Assembly: GCF_003813775.1 (NCBI RefSeq)
Contig: NZ_RPDH01000002.1
Location: forward strand, 620,001-684,000
Direction of reading: 5' to 3'
Source of the DNA: Chitinophaga lutea
GTDB taxonomy: Bacteria; Bacteroidota; Bacteroidia; Chitinophagales; Chitinophagaceae
Length of the DNA: 64,000 nucleotides
In this document: in pieces, positions 36,186-46,431 of the stretch
Numbering within the stretch: position 1 is the stretch's first letter
How the letters are laid out: each line of letters starts with the position of its first letter
The notes under the pieces: generated by a model
Told to the model about the DNA's origin: nothing
Database searches by the model: none
What the model saw: only the letters and a program-made list of their open reading frames with translations
Position numbers and translations under genes: made by a program

Positions 36186-37868
36186 ATGAGATCTATCTGC
36201 AGAGAGCTGGCAATGGTAGCAAGTGTCATTTTGTTGATGTCTGCACAGGGTTTTAGCCAACAAAAAAGACCCGCTGTTCCGAAAAACTGGCAATTACTGG
36301 ATTATGCAACCGACAGTGTATACGGCATAGGCGCTGAAAAAGCATATAAAGAACTGCTGAAAGACAGAAAAAGCAAAACAGTGATCGTAGCCGTGGTGGA
36401 TTCCGGGATCGACACCACCCACGAAGACCTGAAGCCCATCCTCTGGCGCAACCCCAAAGAAATTCCCGGTAATAATATCGACGACGACGGCAACGGTTAT
36501 GTGGACGATGTGTATGGCTGGAACTTCCTGGGCGCCAAAGATGGCGGCTCCGTAAAAGAGGATTCCGATGAAGCCACCCGCGAGTACTACCGTTACCTGA
36601 AATTATACAGCAATCCTGATTCGGCCCTCAAACCCGACAGCAAGGAATTCGCGTACTGGAAACGGCTGAAAGACCGTACCCAGCGCCCTTCCACCCAGGC
36701 CAAAACGGATTACAAAATGATGCTCAAAGTACAGGAAAACCTCCTGCGTTGCGAAAACATCCTCTCCGAATACTTCAAAACCACCGACTTCAGCAAACAG
36801 CAGCTCGATACCCTGCGCAGCGCCGACCAGGACCTGATGCTGGCCCGCAGTTTCGCCCTGCGCCTGCTCAGCAGCGCCGGTGATGAAACCATGACGTACC
36901 AGGGGCTCAAGGAAGACCTGAACGAGTATGTGAAAGAGCTGAAAAAGAAAGCCGAAAACACCGGCGGTGAGCCCAAAGATGCGCGTAACACCATCGTCGG
37001 CGACAACCTCGACGATATCAACGATAAATATTACGGCAACGGCGACGTGATGGGCCAGTTCGCCTTCCACGGCACCCACGTGGCGGGCATTATCGGCGCC
37101 ATTCGCGGCAACAGCACCGGCATGGACGGTGTGGCCGACAACGTGCGCATTATGGCCGTAAAAGTGGTGCCTGAAGGCGATGAGCGCGATAAAGACGTGG
37201 CCCTCGGCATCCGCTACGCGGTAGACAACGGCGCCCAGATCATCAACATGAGCTTCGGCAAGGGTTTCTCCCCGCAGAAACAATGGGTCGACGACGCCAT
37301 CCGTTACGCACAGTCCAAAGGCGTACTGCTCATACACGCAGCCGGCAACGACGGCGCCAATAACGACGAAACCGAAAACTACCCGAAAGACACGTATAAC
37401 GACGGCTCCGAAGCCGACAACATGATCACCGTAGGGGCGCTCGGCAACGGCCGTACCGGTTCCAAAGTAGCCGGCTTCTCCAACTTCGGTAAAAAAGAAG
37501 TGGACGTGTTCGCCCCCGGCGTGCAGATCTACTCTACCGCCCCCGGCGGCAACAAATACCAGAGCGCCAGCGGCACCAGCATGGCATCGCCAGTAGTAGC
37601 CGGCGTAGCAGCGATGATCCTCTCCTACTACCCCGACCTGAGCGCCCGCCAGCTGAAAGCCATCATCGAAAAAACAGCCAGCCCCCTGCCCGATATGGAA
37701 GTGAACAAACCCGGCGCAAAAGATGAAACCATCAACTTCGCCGAACTGTCAAAATCCGGCGGCCTGGTGAATGCATACGAAGCGATCAAACTGGCGGCAA
37801 AAACCAAAGGCGAGAACGCGAAGAAAAATAAAGAGAAGATGAAGATGATGCCTTTGACGAAGGATTGA
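36186..37868 (+). CDS. Secreted subtilisin-like serine protease (S8)
   Basis: 560 residues from the first ATG; an in-frame TTG nine bases earlier is rejected. A signal peptide (RELAMVASVILLMSAQGFS) is followed directly by the catalytic domain. Triad: Asp72 in VVDSGIDTTHEDL, His295 in HGTHVAG and Ser465 in GTSMASPVVAG; an NNIDDDGNGYVDDVYGWNF calcium-like loop lies near residue 98. About 220 residues separate Asp from His, far more than the ~30 of subtilisin, because of a mostly helical insert (about 120-270). There is no long pro-domain. The C-terminal tail is lysine-rich (KNKEKMKMM). It likely acts in the periplasm or outside. Confidence 0.92.
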   Translation: MRSICRELAMVASVILLMSAQGFSQQKRPAVPKNWQLLDYATDSVYGIGAEKAYKELLKDRKSKTVIVAVVDSGIDTTHEDLKPILWRNPKEIPGNNIDDDGNGYVDDVYGWNFLGAKDGGSVKEDSDEATREYYRYLKLYSNPDSALKPDSKEFAYWKRLKDRTQRPSTQAKTDYKMMLKVQENLLRCENILSEYFKTTDFSKQQLDTLRSADQDLMLARSFALRLLSSAGDETMTYQGLKEDLNEYVKELKKKAENTGGEPKDARNTIVGDNLDDINDKYYGNGDVMGQFAFHGTHVAGIIGAIRGNSTGMDGVADNVRIMAVKVVPEGDERDKDVALGIRYAVDNGAQIINMSFGKGFSPQKQWVDDAIRYAQSKGVLLIHAAGNDGANNDETENYPKDTYNDGSEADNMITVGALGNGRTGSKVAGFSNFGKKEVDVFAPGVQIYSTAPGGNKYQSASGTSMASPVVAGVAAMILSYYPDLSARQLKAIIEKTASPLPDMEVNKPGAKDETINFAELSKSGGLVNAYEAIKLAAKTKGENAKKNKEKMKMMPLTKD

Positions 37869-37892
37869 TGTTTGATGGAACGATATAACCGG

Positions 37893-37925
37893 AAAGCCGC
37901 ATCTGTTCGATGCGGCTTTTTTATT
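37893..37925 (+). terminator. Terminator after the subtilase
   Basis: A 10-bp stem (AAAGCCGCAT with ATGCGGCTTT), 7-base loop and T-run, 25 bp after the stop. Confidence 0.9.
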
Positions 37926-38025
37926 ATTACGGGCGTTCCGGATATTAAAGCTTACCTTACAAGATGCCGGTGTTCCCGGCGGTTGATCTTTGATAATGCC
38001 GTTGAAGATTTAAGGAGGAGCGATT

Positions 38026-38685
38026 ATGTGTTTTTCTGCAGAAGCCAGTTTTGGCGCCGGAGCCGTTCTCCTGGGAATTGGTATTATTTCCCTTGTAAAA
38101 GCGAAATCCATTCCATACAAAGTACTGGCATGTATCCCCCTGCTGTTTTCCATACAACAATTCGATGAAGGCATCATCTGGCTGTCGTTTGCGGACGCCG
38201 CATTCTCCCGATGGCAACCATACGCCATCTTCATATTCCTGCTGTTCGCACAGGTGATCTGGCCTGTTTTCCTGCCTTTCAGCATCCTGCAGATCGAAAC
38301 CTCGCCATACCGGAAAAGGCTCCTCCGCATCATACTGGGCGCGGGTGTTTTATTGGCTGCCTACCTGCTCTACAGCATGTTCGCATATGATATCACCGCA
38401 TCGGTAGCTGGCCAGCATATCCGGTACGACTTTTCATACCCCTATACGCAGAAGTGGTACAGCGGGCTGCTTTACCTGTTGCCGACCGTACTGGCGCCGC
38501 TGGCTTCCACACACTGGAAAATACGCGTGATCGGGGCGCTCATCCTGTTAACCTACCTGATCTCACGCCTCTTTTTCGGAGAATACCTCATATCGGTCTG
38601 GTGCTATTTTGCCACCATCATCAGTGTAGTGGTGCTGCTGGTCGTTATCGAATCAGACAACAGGGCCGGTGCTGAGGCCAGGTAA
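38026..38685 (+). CDS. Multi-pass membrane protein, DUF6629-like
   Basis: 219 residues with about seven hydrophobic segments. The start MCFSAEASFGAG matches the characteristic opening of DUF6629 proteins (MCFSA.ASF). The first cysteine (residue 2) and QQFDEGIIWL (43-52) are the likely conserved positions. Function is unknown. It stands alone between two terminator-bounded genes; no enzyme motif is visible. Confidence 0.7.
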   Translation: MCFSAEASFGAGAVLLGIGIISLVKAKSIPYKVLACIPLLFSIQQFDEGIIWLSFADAAFSRWQPYAIFIFLLFAQVIWPVFLPFSILQIETSPYRKRLLRIILGAGVLLAAYLLYSMFAYDITASVAGQHIRYDFSYPYTQKWYSGLLYLLPTVLAPLASTHWKIRVIGALILLTYLISRLFFGEYLISVWCYFATIISVVVLLVVIESDNRAGAEAR

Positions 38686-38783
38686 GCTGCCTCCTCCGCT
38701 GTCCAAATCCCCCCGCCTGAATGTCCACATAACGCCCGCCCTGCTATCCGGCAGCACGGTACCTTTACAGTAAAACAAGCCAT

Positions 38784-39278
38784 ATGACACCACAGGACTT
38801 CACTACAACCATACTGGTTGACCAAACGCCCCGACAGGCATTCGACGCCATCAACAACGTGCGCGGCTGGTGGTCTGAAAGCATCGACGGCAGTACGGAC
38901 CGGCTTCACAGTGTTTTCAACTATAATTACAAAGACGTGCACCTCACCAAATTCGAAATCATCGAACTGGTGCCCGGCAAACGGGTGGTGTGGCTCGTGC
39001 TGGACAACTACTTCAATTTCACGGAAGACAAACACGAATGGAAAGGTACCAACGTGATATTCGACATCAGCAAGAAAAACGGCAAAACGGAAGTGTGCTT
39101 CACCCACCGGGGCCTCGTGCCGCAATATGAATGTTACAATGTATGTAACGAAGCATGGACACATTATATACAGGACAGCCTGCGCAGCCTGATCACCACC
39201 GGCAAAGGCGAACCCAACCCGCTGGAAACAGAAGGCTTCAACGCAACGATGGTTGAAAAATGGAAGCTGGCAAAATAA
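38784..39278 (+). CDS. SRPBCC/AHSA1-like protein
   Basis: 164 residues in one START/Bet v1-like domain: FTTTILVDQTPRQAFDAI at the start, VRGWWSES, and TGKGEPNPLETEG near the end, as in activator of Hsp90 ATPase homologue 1-like (AHSA1) proteins. Members bind small hydrophobic ligands; the ligand here is unknown. TACCTTTA at 38760-38767 is one base off the TAnnTTTG box and lies 16 bp before the ATG. Confidence 0.82.
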   Translation: MTPQDFTTTILVDQTPRQAFDAINNVRGWWSESIDGSTDRLHSVFNYNYKDVHLTKFEIIELVPGKRVVWLVLDNYFNFTEDKHEWKGTNVIFDISKKNGKTEVCFTHRGLVPQYECYNVCNEAWTHYIQDSLRSLITTGKGEPNPLETEGFNATMVEKWKLAK

Positions 39279-39300
39279 AATCAACGCCTGCATACCCGCA

Positions 39301-39335
39301 AAGCCTGCGTCCCGCCAAGGATGCAGGCTTTTTTG
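39301..39335 (+). terminator. Terminator after the SRPBCC gene
   Basis: A 12-bp stem (AAGCCTGCGTCC with GGATGCAGGCTT, one G-T pair), six-base loop and a T6 run. Confidence 0.9.
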
Positions 39336-39877
39336 ATGGCACTCTTCATATAATAATCTCTATTGCTGGTACTTTTTTATCCTTCGGGTAAGATTTCTTT
39401 GATCTTTTTGAGAATATATCTACTTTAGTTGAAGCGTCTTTATTGTTATTGATTGTTGTTGAAATTCCGTCGTTATTAAGTGCAGATTATTGTCCCGAGG
39501 CATTGGATTGAAGCGCGTCTATAGAAGCACCGTCTGACCAAAATCATATTTGTTTCACCATTAACTCTTTTTTGAATTCCGACGTTTAACAGACACTAGC
39601 TGAACGAAGAACATTTGTTTCACTGAATTTTTTATTGTTCACCAAATTCCAAATCCTTTTCAAAAGGCTGTTGCTGTATTGCTGTAAAGTAATACACCTG
39701 CCCTGCGCATGCATGGCCGGCATGGCGGAGCCATCGTTAAAACCAAAGTAAACAGTTCAACCAGATCACCTTTGCTGTATGGCCGTGGCTCACTGCATCC
39801 ACGAGCAGTCCCCCGTATGCCCTGCAGTCATCGCTCATCTTTAACAAACCAATTTCTAACTCCTAACACGTTGTAGT
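39336..39877 (+). other. Long regulatory region upstream of susC
   Basis: An AT-rich 542-bp gap with no ORF of note. The 11-bp sequence ATTTGTTTCAC occurs twice, at 39548-39558 and 39613-39623, 65 bp apart. No exact TAnnTTTG box was seen. No sigma/anti-sigma pair or hybrid two-component gene lies next to it, so the regulator of the SusC operon is not evident. Confidence 0.5.
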
Positions 39878-42800
39878 ATGCTAAAAAAGCTATGCTTCGG
39901 CTTTGCATTCTCCTGTATGCTCCTTTCTTTATGCCTCGTGTCTTCGTTAGCCCGTGCACAGAATAAAACTGCTGTGATCGGTAACGTTACAGACTCCGCG
40001 GGCATGCCGTTACCAGGCGTAAGTGTGATGCTGAGCACGAACAAATCGGTAGGCACCGCCACCGATGTGAACGGTAAATTTGTGCTGGAAGTACCAGCCG
40101 GCGCAGTATTGATTTTCCGGTACGTAGGGTTCAAAGACCAGTCCGTGACCGTTTCCGATCCGAAAAAAGTCATCAGCGTTGTACTGCTGTCGAGCGAAAC
40201 AGTGCTGAAGGATTTTGTGGTGACGGCCTTCGGTAAAAAGCAGGTGAAGGAGGCTGTGGTAGGCTCTGTAGCCACCATTACGCCGGACAATCTGCGCACG
40301 TCCGCCAGTAACCTCACCAACGCGCTCGCAGGCCAGGTGGCGGGCATTATCGGTTATCAGCAAAGCGGGCAGCCGGGGTTGGACAACTCCAACTTTTTTA
40401 TCCGCGGCGTCACGACGTTCGGATACCGGCAGAACCCGCTCATCCTGATAGACAACGTGGAGCTCACGGCCAACGACCTCGCCCGTCTGCAGGTAAACGA
40501 CATCGCCAGTTTCTCTATCCTGAAAGACGCCAGCGCCACCGCGCTGTACGGCGCCAGGGGGGCAAACGGCGTAATCCTCGTAACCACCAAGGAGGGCAAG
40601 GCCGGGAAAACAAAGCTGAACCTGGTACTGGAAACCGCCATCTCGCAGCCCACCAAAACCCTCAAGCTGGCCGACCCCATCACGTACATGAAATTATACA
40701 ACGAGGCCAGCACTACCCGCGATCCGCTTTCTCCCATCGTATTTGATGCGGATAAAATATACAACACGGAACAAACCCTCAAAAATGCGCCCGGCAGCAA
40801 CCCGTATGTGTATCCGGCGGTGGATTGGCTGGACATGCTGTTCAAGAAAAACACCAACACACAAAGAGGGCACCTCAATATCAGCGGCGGCGGCGACGTG
40901 GCCCGCTATTCAGTATCCGGCTCTTTCAGCAACGACAACGGGATGCTCAAGAAAAGCCCGGCCAATAATTTCAACAACAACGTAAAATTCCGCAACTACC
41001 AGCTTCGCTCCAATGTGAACGTGAAACTGACGAAATCCACCGAACTGGTATTGCGCCTTTGGGGGAACTTCAACGATTACAGCGGCCCCCTTACGAACGA
41101 TGCTTCTTTTTCTTCCGACCTGTACAGTGCAGCCGTACATACCAGCCCGGTGCTGTTCCCGGCATATTATGCGCCCGATACGGCTAACCGGCTGGTGCAG
41201 CACATCCTGTTCGGCAACTCCAGCCAGGGCGGCAGTACAGGCCCCTCTTCCGGCGTCGGGTATGCAAACCCCTATGCACAGATGCTGAGGGGATACAAAC
41301 GGTTTTCCGAGTCCCGCATGTCCGCTACTGTGGAGCTGAACCAGGACTTTGAATCCATCATTCCGGGGTTGAAGTTCAACGGTTTCTTCAGCACGAACCG
41401 CTATTCGTACTTCGACAACACCATGGCCTACAACCCGTTTTATTATACGGTATCGCCGCAGGATTATAACCGCGCCACCAACACATACCGGCTCACCTGG
41501 CTGAATTCGCTGCCCGGCGGCGTATTCCAGGGCGGTCCCGGCTCCGGCAACAGCGGCGCGGCCACCGAATACCTCGTGTATTCGCCGGGCGGCAAAGACG
41601 CCAATACGTTTATCCATCTCCAGGCCATGCTGGATTACAACAAACAACTCGGCGATCACAGCATCCAGGCCTCGCTGATCGGTGTACGGCAGCAAAGGCT
41701 GGTGGCCAATGGCATAGATCCGGTAACGCGCGAGGCCAGCCTGCAGTATTCGCTGCCATACCGCAACCTCAACCTCGCAGGCAGGGCGGGCTATAACTAC
41801 AAGAGCCGCTACTTCGCCGAGTTTAACTTCGGGTACAACGGCTCCGAACGTTTCGATGAAAACCATCGTTTCGGTTTCTTCCCCACCATCGGGGCTTCGT
41901 GGATGGTTTCGCGTGAAAAGTTCTGGACCGGCGGCCTCGCCAACGTGATCAGTTCCCTGAAATTAAGGGCCAGTTATGGCCTTAGCGGCAACGACGACAT
42001 TGGCCAGCAACGGTTCTTTTACCTGTCAGACGTGAACCTCACCGGCGGTAACGGCGCTTCTTTCGGTGTCAACAACGAGTATAGCAGAAGCGGCGTGAGA
42101 ATACGCAACTATGAAAACAAAAGCGTGACCTGGGAAACCGCCCGCATCCTGAACACCGGTATCGAAATGGATCTGTTCAAGGACATTCAGCTCATCGCCG
42201 AGTACTGGCAGCAAGACCGGCGCAACATCCTGATGGCCAGGAATATCCCGTCCAGCATGGGCCTGGAAGCAAGCATTCTCACCAATGTGGGCACCGTGAA
42301 AGTCAACGGGCTCGACCTGACGGCCAACTACAACCGGAGTTTTTCCCGCGACTTCAGGGTTGAGTTCATGTCCAACTTCACCTATTCGAAGGGAACATTC
42401 GGCACCTATGAAGAACCCGCATATGCTGAACCCTGGCGTTATGTTTCGGGTACCATGCTGCGGCAGCGGTTCGGCTACATCGCCGAGCGATTGTTTGTGG
42501 ACGACAAGGAGGCCCAATCCTCTCCCACCCAGCAATTTGGCGGTAATGCCGTACGGGGTGGCGACATCAAGTACCGCGACCTGAATGGAGACGGCCGCAT
42601 CACGGTAGCTGACATGGCGCCCATCGGGCTGCCCACCGTTCCACAGGTCATGTACGGTTTCGGTATTTCCCTTAATTACAAGGGAATTGAGCTGAACGCG
42701 CGTTTCCAGGGCCAGTCGAGGGTATCGCTCTTCATGGATCCCCGCTCGGTAAGCCCTTTCGTGGTTCCGCCCTCACCGCAAATCCAGAGCCAGTCGCAGG

Positions 42801-43147
42801 TGTTGCAGGCCTTTGCGGATAACCACTGGTCCGAAGACAACCAGGATCTGTACGCCCTCTATCCCCGGATGGGCGTGAGCGCGCAGGCCATAGAAAACAA
42901 CCTGCAGTCGAGCACCTGGTGGATGCGCGATGGCAGCTTTCTGCGGCTGAAAACGGCGGAGATCGGTTACGCGCTGCCCGTAAAGCTGACCAAACGGCTG
43001 GGGCTCGGTTATACGCGCGTATACGTCAATGGTATGAACCTCTTTAATATCACCAAATTCGATCTCTGGGATCCGGAACTGGGCGGCAACGGCTTCAGCT
43101 ACCCTATCCAGCGGGCTTACAATATTGGTATTAATGTCAACTTATAA
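39878..43147 (+). CDS. SusC/RagA-family TonB-dependent outer-membrane receptor
   Basis: 1089 residues. A signal peptide (cut after residue 27, ARA-Q) precedes a carboxypeptidase-D-like domain (about 31-105, IGNVTDSAGMPLPGVSVML), a plug domain (about 115-240, with NALAGQVAGII, FFIRGV and LKDASATALYGARGANGVI) and a 22-strand barrel ending GINVNL. With the SusD partner 10 bp downstream it would bind and import an oligosaccharide or other nutrient using TonB energy. No TonB-box could be picked reliably. No N-terminal signalling (STN) domain is present, in line with the lack of an anti-sigma factor. Confidence 0.96.
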   Translation: MLKKLCFGFAFSCMLLSLCLVSSLARAQNKTAVIGNVTDSAGMPLPGVSVMLSTNKSVGTATDVNGKFVLEVPAGAVLIFRYVGFKDQSVTVSDPKKVISVVLLSSETVLKDFVVTAFGKKQVKEAVVGSVATITPDNLRTSASNLTNALAGQVAGIIGYQQSGQPGLDNSNFFIRGVTTFGYRQNPLILIDNVELTANDLARLQVNDIASFSILKDASATALYGARGANGVILVTTKEGKAGKTKLNLVLETAISQPTKTLKLADPITYMKLYNEASTTRDPLSPIVFDADKIYNTEQTLKNAPGSNPYVYPAVDWLDMLFKKNTNTQRGHLNISGGGDVARYSVSGSFSNDNGMLKKSPANNFNNNVKFRNYQLRSNVNVKLTKSTELVLRLWGNFNDYSGPLTNDASFSSDLYSAAVHTSPVLFPAYYAPDTANRLVQHILFGNSSQGGSTGPSSGVGYANPYAQMLRGYKRFSESRMSATVELNQDFESIIPGLKFNGFFSTNRYSYFDNTMAYNPFYYTVSPQDYNRATNTYRLTWLNSLPGGVFQGGPGSGNSGAATEYLVYSPGGKDANTFIHLQAMLDYNKQLGDHSIQASLIGVRQQRLVANGIDPVTREASLQYSLPYRNLNLAGRAGYNYKSRYFAEFNFGYNGSERFDENHRFGFFPTIGASWMVSREKFWTGGLANVISSLKLRASYGLSGNDDIGQQRFFYLSDVNLTGGNGASFGVNNEYSRSGVRIRNYENKSVTWETARILNTGIEMDLFKDIQLIAEYWQQDRRNILMARNIPSSMGLEASILTNVGTVKVNGLDLTANYNRSFSRDFRVEFMSNFTYSKGTFGTYEEPAYAEPWRYVSGTMLRQRFGYIAERLFVDDKEAQSSPTQQFGGNAVRGGDIKYRDLNGDGRITVADMAPIGLPTVPQVMYGFGISLNYKGIELNARFQGQSRVSLFMDPRSVSPFVVPPSPQIQSQSQVLQAFADNHWSEDNQDLYALYPRMGVSAQAIENNLQSSTWWMRDGSFLRLKTAEIGYALPVKLTKRLGLGYTRVYVNGMNLFNITKFDLWDPELGGNGFSYPIQRAYNIGINVNL

Positions 43148-43157
43148 ACCGGGAAAA

Positions 43158-45080
43158 ATGAAGATATCCAAAAAATATACGACCGCTAAGGCCATATGCG
43201 CATTGATGCTGTGCCTTGGTTCCGCAACGCTTTACAGTTGCAAAAAATACCTGGATGTTACACCGGAAAACGTCGGCACGATCGACTACGCTTTCCGCAA
43301 CCGCAATGAAGCGGAAAACTACCTGTTTACGTGTTATAATACCCTGCAGGGAATGAGCAATGTGCTGAACGACCCCGGCTTTACAACGTCCGCGGAAATC
43401 GTTTATCCCAACGACCTCAGCGAAAGGCCCATCAACGACATCGGCTTCCAGCTGATCAGGGGCACGGTGCAGAACGTTTCCAGCCCGGCACTGAACGTGT
43501 GGGACGGCGGCTATTTCCAGGCCATCAGGCGCTGCAACATCATGCTCGAGAACATCGACAAGCCCATCGACCTGAGCGAAGGCGAAAAAGCGCAATGGAT
43601 TGCCGAAACCAAATTCCTGAAAGCTTATTATCATTTTTCACTGGCAAAAATGTACGGGCCCATTCCCATCTACAGGGTCAACCAGCCGGTAACAGCGCCC
43701 ATAGAAGAGATCAGGGTGAAAAGACAACCGGTGGATTCCGTTTTTGATTATGCGGTACAGCTGCTGGACGAGGCCATCCCCAACCTTCCCACGCAAATCG
43801 GGAACATACAGCAGGAGCTCGGCAGGGTCACCCGGTTGATCGCTCTTTCCGTGAAGGCGGAAATCCTGGCCACACAGGCCAGTCCCCTGTTCAACGGCAA
43901 CCCGGACTATGCAAGGTTTAAAAACAAGGACGGACAGGCGCTCTTTTCCCAAACAGCCGACCCCGCCAAGTGGCAACGCGCGGCGGCAGCCTGCAAAGCC
44001 GCTATCGACGAAGCTGCCGGCCTGAACATGAAACTGTACACATTCATTCCGCCCGCCAATCTGCCGGCCGTCAACGATTCTATCAGGAAGGTGCTGACCA
44101 TTCAGAATGCCGTTACGGAAAAGTGGGACCTCAACGCAGAACTGATCTGGGCGCTCAATCCCACCTTCGGTTACCAGAGTTACTGCATTCCGCGGCTGAC
44201 CACCAAAGCAGTGGAAAACTCCACCGCAGCGGCAGGCAGCTTCACCGTCCCGATGTTCACCACCGATCTGTTCTATTCAGACAACGGCGTGCCCATCAAC
44301 GAAGATAAAGTCTGGGATTACGCCCATCGGTTCGAATTACGGACGGGCGACAACGCCAACAGGTACTATGTCAAGAGCGGTTACACCACCATCAAAAACA
44401 ACTTTTCCAGGGAACCGCGTTATTATGCCAACATCGGGTTCGACGGCGGCGTATGGTTCGGCAACGGCGTAACCGATCAGAACAATCCCCTCTACATCGA
44501 GGCCAAAGGCCCGGATTCAAAGGCCGGCCCTAAAGACCGGGTGCGTATCAACATGCTGGCCATCTGGCCCAAAAAACTGGTGAGCTACCAGACCGTTTTC
44601 AACGAAGGCGTGCAGCAGAACGCCTACCGCCTGCCCCGCATGCGCCTGGCGGATCTATACCTTCTGTACGCGGAATGCCTCAACGAGGCATCCGGCCCCG
44701 GCCCGGAGGTGTATCAATACATCGACCTGGTGCGGCAAAGAGCCGGCCTCAAGGGCGTGGTGGAATCCTGGGCGCAATATAGCTTCGCACCAGCCAAACC
44801 AACCACCAAGGACGGCCTCCGCGAAATCATCCACCGAGAGCGCCGCATCGAATTATGTTTTGAAGCAAAAGCCGGATGGGACCTCCGCCGCTGGAAAGAA
44901 ATGCTGACGGTACTGGCAACCCCCATACAGGGCTGGAGCATCTTCCAGAAAACCAGCGAGAACTTCTATTCGCTGCAAACACTATTCATTCCGGCCATGA
45001 CAGTAAGGGATTATTTCTGGCCGCTCTCGGACGGAGCGCTGTCGAACAACCCGAACCTTGTTCAAACCCTGTACTGGTAA
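43158..45080 (+). CDS. SusD/RagB-family nutrient-binding lipoprotein
   Basis: 640 residues from the ATG at 43158, chosen because it begins a lipoprotein signal with the lipid-modified cysteine at residue 28 (LYSCKKYLD). The rest follows the SusD pattern: NRNEAENYLFTCYN, AIRRCNIMLENI, AETKFLKAYYHFSLAKMYG and the RHRERRIELCFE-like IIHRERRIELCFEAKAGWD with LRRWK near the end. It caps the SusC barrel on the cell surface. At 640 residues it is longer than many SusD proteins (about 500-550). Confidence 0.95.
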   Translation: MKISKKYTTAKAICALMLCLGSATLYSCKKYLDVTPENVGTIDYAFRNRNEAENYLFTCYNTLQGMSNVLNDPGFTTSAEIVYPNDLSERPINDIGFQLIRGTVQNVSSPALNVWDGGYFQAIRRCNIMLENIDKPIDLSEGEKAQWIAETKFLKAYYHFSLAKMYGPIPIYRVNQPVTAPIEEIRVKRQPVDSVFDYAVQLLDEAIPNLPTQIGNIQQELGRVTRLIALSVKAEILATQASPLFNGNPDYARFKNKDGQALFSQTADPAKWQRAAAACKAAIDEAAGLNMKLYTFIPPANLPAVNDSIRKVLTIQNAVTEKWDLNAELIWALNPTFGYQSYCIPRLTTKAVENSTAAAGSFTVPMFTTDLFYSDNGVPINEDKVWDYAHRFELRTGDNANRYYVKSGYTTIKNNFSREPRYYANIGFDGGVWFGNGVTDQNNPLYIEAKGPDSKAGPKDRVRINMLAIWPKKLVSYQTVFNEGVQQNAYRLPRMRLADLYLLYAECLNEASGPGPEVYQYIDLVRQRAGLKGVVESWAQYSFAPAKPTTKDGLREIIHRERRIELCFEAKAGWDLRRWKEMLTVLATPIQGWSIFQKTSENFYSLQTLFIPAMTVRDYFWPLSDGALSNNPNLVQTLYW

Positions 45081-45105
45081 CTTCAAATCTTAACATTAAA
45101 CCTGA

Positions 45106-46344
45106 ATGGTTATGCATAGCAATCATATTTTCCGGCAGCCCCTCCCGTTATTGGTAGTGGCCGTATGCATGCTCTTTGCCTGCAGCAAAGTGGTAGACTA
45201 CCGCGAGCCGGTATCGAACGATTTTACAAAGCCCGGCGTTATTTCCAATATCAAGGTGACGAACTTCAACGGCGGCGCGTACATCACGTATAATCTCCCC
45301 CAGTCGGCCAATATTCTCTACGTCAAGGCAGACTACCTGATCGACACGAAAACGGGTAAAAAAAGGCAGACCAAATCCAGCTATTACAGCGATACGATTA
45401 CGGTGGAAGGATTTGCAGAAAAAAGTGAGTACGAAGTGAGCCTGCGGACGGTCAGCCGCTCCAACGTGGAATCCGACGCTGTGACCGTCAAGGTGTTCCC
45501 CGACACGCCGGTGTACAGGGTAGTTTCGAAAACCATCCGCATGCAGCCGGACTTCGGTGGCGTCAACGTACAAACCAGCAACGTCAATAAAAAACCGGTG
45601 GGCGCCATCCTGCTGTACAAACCGGCTGGTGCGGACAAGTATTCGATCTACGAGCAGAAGTTCAGCGATTTTGCTTTTAACAGTTTTTCTTCCCGTGGTT
45701 TCGATACCCTCCCCAAAAATTTCGCGGTATACATCACGGATCAATGGGGCAATAATTCCGACACCCTTTTTCAGACCATCAAGCCGTTGTTTGAAGAACA
45801 GCTGAGCAAAAGCAAGTTTTTCGAGAACCTGTTGCCCAGCGATGGTAAAATCGGTTTCGGCTGGGTGTTGAGCAATTTGTGGAACGGCAGAACAGACGGC
45901 AGCGGCTGGCACACCGTGCAGCAAAACATGCCGATGCCAATCAGTTGCACCTTCGGCCTCGGCGTATCCGCCAAGCTGAGCCGGTTCAAGCTCGATGGCC
46001 GCGCCGGCTACGAATTCGCGCACGGCAACCCGAAAGTGTTTTCCATATGGGGCTCCGATAAAGCTGCACCCGCGGACGCCGTGCTGCCACTCTCTGCGGA
46101 AGAAGGCGCACAACTGGGCGATTGGGTGAATATGGGCAATTATGTATGGCCCGGCCCGCCGTCAGGCGCCCTCGCCAGCGCGCCCACGGCTACAGACCGG
46201 GACGTGTTTAAGAGGGGCATGGAATTCAATTTCCCTTTTACCGCGCCAAGAGTAAGGTTCCTGCGGCTGTCGGTTTCCGAATCCTGGTCGGGCGCCACAT
46301 TTGCGCATGCCATGGAAATCACGCTATTCGGCAACACGAAATAA
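45106..46344 (+). CDS. Surface lipoprotein with DUF4959/DUF5126/DUF5000-like domains
   Basis: 412 residues. A lipoprotein signal ends at LFACSK. The N-terminal third has FN3-like strands (ISNIKVTNFNGGAYITYNLP), the middle matches DUF5126-like folds, and the last 150 residues resemble a discoidin-like (DUF5000) domain: FGWVLSNLWNGRT, SRFKLDGRAGYEF and a RVRFLRLSVSESWSG end. Such proteins accompany SusCD pairs and probably bind glycans on the surface. An ATG six bases further on (45112) is an alternative start. Confidence 0.8.
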   Translation: MVMHSNHIFRQPLPLLVVAVCMLFACSKVVDYREPVSNDFTKPGVISNIKVTNFNGGAYITYNLPQSANILYVKADYLIDTKTGKKRQTKSSYYSDTITVEGFAEKSEYEVSLRTVSRSNVESDAVTVKVFPDTPVYRVVSKTIRMQPDFGGVNVQTSNVNKKPVGAILLYKPAGADKYSIYEQKFSDFAFNSFSSRGFDTLPKNFAVYITDQWGNNSDTLFQTIKPLFEEQLSKSKFFENLLPSDGKIGFGWVLSNLWNGRTDGSGWHTVQQNMPMPISCTFGLGVSAKLSRFKLDGRAGYEFAHGNPKVFSIWGSDKAAPADAVLPLSAEEGAQLGDWVNMGNYVWPGPPSGALASAPTATDRDVFKRGMEFNFPFTAPRVRFLRLSVSESWSGATFAHAMEITLFGNTK

Positions 46345-46431
46345 ATGCCCCCGGCACATCCGAAAACACGGTGCCTTTAAGGCCTGCCGCTATCTGCAGG
46401 CCCTCAAAGGCCCCACCACAAAACCAAACAG

